Assembly: GCF_000003815.2 (NCBI RefSeq)
Contig: NC_049994.1
Location: forward strand, 1,977,703 to 2,024,312
Length of the DNA: 46,610 nt
From: Branchiostoma floridae
Lineage: Eukaryota > Chordata > Leptocardii > Amphioxiformes > Branchiostomatidae
Reading direction: 5' to 3'
Positions within the stretch are counted from its first letter, which is position 1, and each line of letters starts with the position of its first letter. Both the position numbers and the translations under genes were made by a program. Under the pieces are notes generated by a model. The model was not told where the DNA came from and did not search any database. It was given only the letters and a program-made list of their open reading frames with translations. This document shows, one piece after another, positions 41,550 to 46,610 of this stretch.

Positions 41550-42007
41550 AGTGTGAATGTGTCAGTGTGTGTGTCAATGTGTGTGTCACTGTGTGTGTCA
41601 CTTTGTGTGTGTGAATATGTGTGTATGTGTGTCACTGTGTGTGTGAATATGTGTGTATATGTGTGTCACTTTGTGTGTGTGTCACTTTGTGTGTGTGAAT
41701 ATGCGTGCGTGTTTGGGTGTCACTGTGTGTGTGAATATGTGTGCGTGTTTGTGTGTGTCACTGTGTGTGTGTGAATATGTGTGTGTTTGTGTATGTGTCA
41801 CCTCACCTTGTGTGTGTGTGAATATATGTACGTGTTTGTGTGTGTCACTGTGTGAGTCTGTGAATATGTGTGCGTGTTTGTGTGTGCCACTGTGTGTGTG
41901 AATATGTGAGCGTGCTTGTGTGTGTGTGGATATGTGTGTATGTGCGTGTCACTGTGTGAATATGTGTGCGTGTTTGTGTGTGTATGCATGTGTGTGACTA
42001 TGTGTGG
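41550..42007 (+). repeat. GT-rich minisatellite upstream of COMT copy 2
   Basis: This is the duplicated counterpart of 36,991-37,484, about 35 bases shorter with internal unit losses and a CCTCACC insertion. It is a length-variable tract at the same distance from the start codon. Confidence 0.92.
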
Positions 42008-42136
42008 CCGTGTTTCTGCCCTTCCACAATTTCTGCATGTTCTACCAGAAGGGACTTAGAACAGAAAGGTTTACAACTGTCATCGCCGGTTGCCTGATTA
42101 TCTTTTTATCCTGTTATCCCGACAGTCATATCAAAG

Positions 42137-42316
42137 ATGGAGTCCACTACAACAGCGCTGTTCAGTGCAGTGACGGGAACAGTTGCGATGACGGCAGCCT
42201 ACGCTTACGCTCAACGGGACTGGCTGAAGGACCAATGGCTGGCCTTCATCTCCCCCGCCATCTACAACTTTCTGAAGGGAACAACCAGAGAGCAGCGCGC
42301 TCTTAAATACCTCAAG
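42137..42316 (+). CDS. COMT: COMT copy 2, coding exon 1
   Basis: The exon has 60 codons from ATG 42137 (context AAAGATGG) to AAG|GTGTGA. An acceptor-like CCCGACAG ends at 42125. Confidence 0.9.
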
Positions 42317-44059
42317 GTGTGATACTAGACCTTTTTAGAAACAATTACCCTTGTTAATCTGTTAGATGTTAATCTGTGCAGATGCTTAGGGGTGGCGCCC
42401 ATCTACATTTCTGTAGCCCCTGAGCCACACATTTATGCAAGCCACTACAGCAGGGGGCTGTTCCGCTGGTTTAGTGTTGTATGTTTAACTCCCATAGTCA
42501 TCCTCATTAGTGCCCAGTGCTAAGCAGAGAAAGCGGTATGTACCCTTTCTAAAGTCTTTGGTATGACTCGGCCTGGGATTGAACTCATGACCTACCTACA
42601 TGGCAAACACTCTACCCACTCAACCATTGCACCTTAGCGGTTTAGAATTGTTGAGACTGTACCAGGGTTTACTTCAAAACGAGGCGTTGGTACTCAAAAA
42701 TAAACCTGTACTACAGTATAGGGAAAATGCTAATTACCGTCACAGTTTAATTCACATTCTAAATTTTCGACCTTGCATCATCAGGAGCATGCCCGAGAGG
42801 GTGATCCTGACAGCGTCCTGGAGACGTTTGACGAGTTCTGCAGGACCCAGGAATGGGCCATGAACGCGGCGGAGGAGAAAGGCGACATCCTGGACGAAAT
42901 AGTGCGTGAGCTGCAGCCGACCACATGTCTTGAGCTGGGGACGTACTGCGGCTACTCGGCGGTTCGCATTGCCCGAAATCTGTCTCCTTCCGCTCGTCTC
43001 ATCACTATAGAAGTCAACCCGGATTATGCCGCCGTGGCCAGGGAAGTTGTGAAGCTGACTGGTCTACAGGACAAGGTAATAATAACTTTCTACATTTACT
43101 ACCTTTGGGCAATCTACAAACTAGTCTTTTGGACTTGATTTCACTAACTAGTACAATGTGCCTTCGATGCGCTTTTGCTATAACATGCTATAAGTCTGTA
43201 AAGTTTTGTTCCGGCATTTTTATCTATTTTCTCTATTACTTGGATTGATCGATGTTCATATGTACTATCTACTTTGTATGTTCAATGCACCCCTGCAAAG
43301 CGATACACAGTCTACCCTGGGTAAAGGAAACAGAAATCATTCAGTAACGTTGCATTGAAATTAATGGAATTATTATCTTTGATCCTAAGTGAACCACGTC
43401 GCGTTATAAGAATAGATATCGCGATAAACCAGGAAATTCCATTAAAATATACAAAAATTAAAACGCTTGTATTTATATATGAAAAATCATAAAACTCATT
43501 TCCCAGTCTGTTGTTTCAAGACTAGATTATAACGCTCAAGAAAGTGAACTCAATTTCGCTGTTTTCCTTTATTGCCGATTTATTTTTCAAAACAATGATA
43601 TTACGTATAATTGCATATAAACGTCTTTCCTAACTCTGAAATAGATAAGTAAGTCATTCGCAGTAATCTGACGTACAGTTGACTGTTAAAGTTGGTTCCT
43701 TGAAAATTTAAGATCTCTGAATTTTGTTTACACAGATCGAGGTCATCAACCTTGATAGCGCTGACGTCATCCGAGAGCTCAAGAACACGTATGACGTCAC
43801 GAAGCTGGACCTGGTTTTCTTGGATCACTGGAAGTACCTCTACATCCGGGACATCAAGCTTATCGAGGAAGAGATGTTGTTGAAGAAGGGATCTGTTGTT
43901 TTTGCAGATAACGTCATTATTCCAGGAGCTCCCGGTTATCTTGAGTATATAAGAGGCTCCAAGAACTACAAGTCGACTTTCTATTCTGTTCACTTTGAAT
44001 ATATGGATGACATGAAGGATGGAGTGGAAAAGTCAGTGTATATGGCGACGAATAAAGTA
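42137..44059 (+). CDS. COMT: Catechol O-methyltransferase-like protein, copy 2 (three coding exons, 3' end at gap)
   Basis: Exons 42137-42316, 42785-43075 and 43736-44059 have the same sizes, phases and splice sites as copy 1. Before the C-terminus the two proteins differ at four positions: Leu9Phe, Gln65Glu, Ala152Thr and Lys204Met. All SAM, Mg2+ and catalytic positions listed for copy 1 are kept, as is the unusual NLDSA segment. The C-terminus differs. One T is missing after GTGTATAT (44,038-44,045), so the frame runs through MATNKV into the gap instead of stopping three residues after Ile-Gly. This is 15 bases from a run of N, so it may be a sequencing error. Intron 1 is 174 bases longer than in copy 1 because of a SINE. 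The gene is otherwise intact and probably functional, though dosage and expression are unknown. Confidence 0.9.
42354..42634 (-). mobile_element. tRNA-derived SINE in COMT copy 2 intron 1
   Basis: About 280 bases are absent from intron 1 of copy 1, which joins CCCTTGT to the TTTTGAATTTTCTGAGACT region directly. On the minus strand the right end reads as a degenerate tRNA. The A-box TGGTTGAGTGG is the complement of 42616-42626, and the B-box GAGTTCAATCC the complement of 42576-42586, 30 bases apart. The SINE therefore starts at about 42,634 and its tail points left. The body contains GGGGTGGCGCCC and GCAGGGGGCTGTTCC. No clear target duplication was found. Confidence 0.75.
42785..43075 (+). CDS. 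COMT: COMT copy 2, coding exon 2
   Basis: The exon has 97 codons between GCATCATCAG| and AAG|GTAATAAT. It encodes EHAREGDPDSV to LTGLQDK with the SAM loop unchanged. Confidence 0.94.
43076..43735 (+). other. COMT copy 2, intron 2
   Basis: The intron is 660 bases, the same length as in copy 1, with scattered substitutions only. The acceptor is TTTGTTTACACAG. Confidence 0.9.
43736..44059 (+). CDS. COMT: COMT copy 2, coding exon 3 (stop not seen)
   Basis: The exon carries FLDHWK, ADNVI and HFEYMDDM as in copy 1, then diverges after KSVY because of a one-base difference and runs into N. Confidence 0.88.
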
Positions 44060-44159
44060 NNNNNNNNNNNNNNNNNNNNNNNNNNNNNNNNNNNNNNNNN
44101 NNNNNNNNNNNNNNNNNNNNNNNNNNNNNNNNNNNNNNNNNNNNNNNNNNNNNNNNNNN
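44060..44159. other. Assembly gap (100 N)
   Basis: This placeholder gap cuts the end of COMT copy 2 and hides the right edge of the segmental duplication. Confidence 0.95.
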
Positions 44160-44332
44160 TACATAATTTATACATTTTCACACTGACAAATGCGACTAAA
44201 GAGATCCCCAATACAATACAATGCACTCTTGTACATTTCTGTACAAGTTTTATTCAACATGTTGTAATCGCTTCTGCCCAGTGACGACACTAATTGCTTT
44301 GAGCAAGCAAAAGTTATGTGCATTTTTACCTT

Positions 44333-44445
44333 CGCCAGAATAGCTAAGATTATGTTTCGGGCGTGTGCCTCTGTCTGTCTGTGTGTCTGTCTGCCTGTGT
44401 GTCTGTCTGTCTGTCTGTCAAAAGCATTACTCGAGAAGCCTTGGA
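44333..44445 (+). mobile_element. Dispersed repeat end, inverted relative to 30,120-30,258
   Basis: Starts TTACCTTCGCCAGAATAGC, runs through a CTGTCTGTCTGTG tract, then ACTCGAGAAGCCTTGGATAT. It is the complement of the element edge in copy A. Confidence 0.65.
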
Positions 44446-44859
44446 TATATCCTGATGATATCTGTTTCTGAATAAACTTGTATCCGAGTAAGGTCCATGC
44501 TACCGTGCAGGCCACAGCGCGGCCTTGCAAGGGAGTCGGCAAGGCCGGATGATTTGATCATGGTGACACCTCTGTGACAGGCTTCTGTGGGTCCATCTAA
44601 CAATGGAATATACAAAAATAAACTCTTGTGAAGCGGAGCCAGCATAAAATGCCTCCCTTCAGCTAATTGCATCAGCTGCTCATATAACGGGCGCCGTTAT
44701 TTCAAGATATAAGGAATCAACATTCCGGAAATTAAGACCAATACAGAAGATGGCATGGATAGAATCAAGGTATAAATTTTTCATGAAGCATTTTACGCGT
44801 ACGTCACAAAAGTGTTACCATATCAGACTCATCAATGGGAAGCTGAAAAATGGTTTAAC

Positions 44860-45010
44860 GTGTGTGTGTGTGTTTGTAAGTGTGTATTTTGGTTGTGTAT
44901 GTGTGTGTGTGTGTGTCCGTGTGTAATGTATGTGTGTGTTTCTGGGTGTGTGTGCGTGTGTAATTTGTGTTTGTGTGCGCGCGTTCGTGTGTGTGTGTGT
45001 GTGCGTTTTC
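44860..45010 (+). repeat. GT-rich microsatellite
   Basis: About 150 bases of interrupted TG repeat. It is unrelated in word structure to the COMT-upstream minisatellites, lacking the GTCACTGTG and GAATATG words. Confidence 0.9.
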
Positions 45011-45689
45011 CTTGCGCTATTTTGAAGATTTACAAAACTACCTTGCCTCCCTTGTCCATCTTACTTAACTAGGATTGACTAACATCAATTAGCCAACTTT
45101 TCACCGAGGACTAAAACACATCTGTGCCGTTAGCACGAAAGGGTACGCCTGTTGATACTTAACATAACAAAGTTACATAAAGCATCACTAAGCATGTACT
45201 GTGACGCCAGAGAGACAAACAGCCAGACCTGTTGATTACATTCCAAGTTTTATTCAACATGTTGTAATTACTTCTGCCCAGTGGTGCCGATGATATAAGC
45301 CGCATGGTTTTTGATTAAGGAATAACTATGTGCATTTTTTCCTGAACGAGCACGGCCTTGAAAGGGAATATCAAATTGATCATGGGGACACCTCTGTGTA
45401 CAGGCACTTCGGTGGGTCCATCCAACAATAGCATCCAACTGCTGATTGCATTGATCGTGATGACGTGTACGAACAACAGAGACTACCGCTGAAACTTGCC
45501 ATGGCTACATAGCGGCACAAGGAATCTACACACGCCAACAATGAATATATAAAATGTTTAAGGTCTTTGAAAGGACGGGTAGATATAACGTCTACTAAAA
45601 TAATTTCATACATGTTCACACTGACAAAATGCGACTAAAGAGATCCCAAATACAATACAATGCACTCCTGTACATTTATCTGTAGACAG

Positions 45690-46170
45690 TACAGACTTAA
45701 GGCCACACCAAAATTATTTGTCCTTTCCCGGATTTTTTTCAGAAAAGAATTGGGCCGACAGATAAATAACTTTTTTTCAAAAGGTCTGGGGTGGAGATAA
45801 ACGGCTTAAATAAAAAAAAACAGCCTGAGGAGTTTAATGGAACTTTTATACAATGAATCCCTTTTTTATTTGCTACTATTGTTCTAAATAGAAGGCATTG
45901 TTTTTGGACTGAAATTATGTGTATGTGCCTCTGAATGGTAATATTTACAGGTTTTTGCTAGCAAAATCTTTATCATTTTTTCTCGGTGACTTTTTTGAAA
46001 ATGAAAAATGGACAGGCAAATCCGAGAAGCAACAGATAGCCCTGCCATGCCAAGCATTACGTCAGCACTGTCCTTGTATCAGCTGTCATTAATATTTCAA
46101 ATTTAATCATGTTTACCTGAGACTAATGTAAAAAAATGGTGGAATTCGTTGATATTTCTGTTGAGTAAGA
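45690..46170. other. AT-rich stretch without a gene
   Basis: Contains homopolymer runs and a segment GGCCACACCAAAATTATTTG that looks like a dispersed repeat. Nothing else can be supported. Confidence 0.5.
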
Positions 46171-46362
46171 CCAGTTGATTACATTCCAAGTTTTATTCAA
46201 CGTGTTGTAATTACTTCTGTCCAGTGGCATCGCTAATATAAGCCGCATCGATTTGAGTAGGGAATAACTATGTGCATTTTTTTCTTCTAAATAAGAACGG
46301 CCTTGAAAGGGAGTAGTAATTTGATCATGGTGACACCTCTGTGTGCAGGGACTTTCGTGGGT

Positions 46363-46610
46363 CTGTATCTATTTAGCAGGTATAATCGCCCTTTGACGAA
46401 ACACACCAGCTTCTGTATCTGTATCTATACAGCCGGTATAATCACCCTTCGGCGTAACACACGAGCTTCTGTATCTGTATCTATACAGCCGGTATAATCA
46501 CCCTTCGGCGTAACACACGAGCTTCTGTATCTGTATCTATACAGCCGGTATAATCACCCTTCGGCGTAACACACGAGCTTCTGTATCTGTATCTATACAG
46601 CCGGTATAAT
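46363..46610 (+). repeat. 56-base tandem minisatellite, open at the window end
   Basis: The TTCTGTATC word recurs at 46411, 46467, 46523 and 46579, exactly 56 bases apart. The unit is TATCTATACAGCCGGTATAA, then TCACCCTTCGGCGTAACACA, then CGAGCTTCTGTATCTG. The first, more diverged unit begins at about 46,363. A single dispersed copy is at 36,205-36,255. Confidence 0.93.

Larger units (their letters stand above)
40216..44059 (+). repeat. Segmental duplication, copy B (contains COMT copy 2)
   Basis: This is the shorter copy, directly following the 3' flank of COMT copy 1. It lacks about 7.3 kb present in A and has its own insertions (40,634-40,732 and about 42,354-42,634). The right breakpoint falls in or near the gap 44060-44159, since sequence beyond it does not resemble the 3' flank of copy 1. 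Confidence 0.85.
44160..46365. repeat. Three spaced copies of a ~1-kb unit
   Basis: CAAGTTTTATTCAAC occurs at 44244, 45244 and 46187 (spacing 1000 and 943), each time with GTTGTAAT and CTTCTG(C/T)CCAGTG after it. Each copy continues to GATCATGG(T/G)GACACCTCTGTG about 110-320 bases on. CACTGACAAA(A)TGCGACTAAAGAG precedes the first and recurs at 45,620. On the minus strand the shared core contains AATAAA, so these might be repeated 3' ends of minus-strand transcripts. No coding part is seen. The first copy is split by the dispersed repeat at 44,333-44,445. Confidence 0.7.

Noticed and set aside
42560-42633. Functional tRNA gene on the minus strand
   Set aside because: The A and B boxes are good, but the arms do not pair well as a cloverleaf, and the sequence is the head of a longer insertion, so it was called a SINE.
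45380-45619. 79-codon minus-strand frame
   Set aside because: It lies in the ~1-kb repeat and I found no related open frame preserved in the other copies.
46303-46497. 64-codon frame near the right end
   Set aside because: It is mostly translation of the 56-base minisatellite.

Overview
The window looks like draft animal genome sequence, most probably from a cephalochordate (amphioxus, Branchiostoma-like). It carries intron-containing genes with GT/AG splice sites, a metazoan catechol O-methyltransferase (COMT) gene present twice, AATAAA signals, GT microsatellites and many non-autonomous transposons. The species is inferred, from the COMT relationship and the style of the dispersed repeats. 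Fourteen runs of N break the sequence. Four are exactly 100 bases and one exactly 1000, so several are placeholders of unknown true size.

Positions 1 to about 27,775 hold one + strand mucin-like gene, open at both ends of what is visible. It is an array of about 22 exons alternating with about 21 near-identical introns of about 607 bases. Each intact exon is a run of a 60-base repeat coding the 20-residue unit TTTAAPGTTTTPGVGATPGV, usually in an exact whole number of copies (10 to 16). Every exon begins and ends in phase 1, so splicing joins the last repeat of one exon seamlessly to the first repeat of the next. About 13.3 kb of exon is visible, roughly 220 repeats or 4,400 residues. Substitutions between repeats fall mostly at third codon positions of this frame. 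The last exon degenerates into diverged T/P-rich repeats before a gap.

Positions 27,876 to about 44,060 hold a tandem segmental duplication with two copies of a three-exon COMT-like gene. Copy A covers about 27,876 to 40,215, with its gene at 37,612-39,357. Copy B covers about 40,216 to 44,059, with its gene at 42,137-44,059. The encoded enzymes differ at four visible residues. Comparing the copies works as an empty-site test. B carries a 99-base inverted-repeat element with a 10-base target duplication and a tRNA-derived SINE in COMT intron 1. A carries a transposon-like block of about 0.96 kb, a further 6.4 kb, and a fragment of a transposon-type SGNH hydrolase. The 6.4 kb of A missing from B contains exon-like remnants of an unrecognised gene.

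Positions 44,160 to 46,610 hold no recognisable gene. They contain three copies of a sequence recurring about every 1 kb, a GT-rich microsatellite, and a 56-base tandem minisatellite running off the end.

Nothing resembles a bacterial operon, CRISPR array, rRNA or functional tRNA. The most interesting signal is the amplification of whole exon-intron units that keeps reading phase, repeat register and splice sites together.
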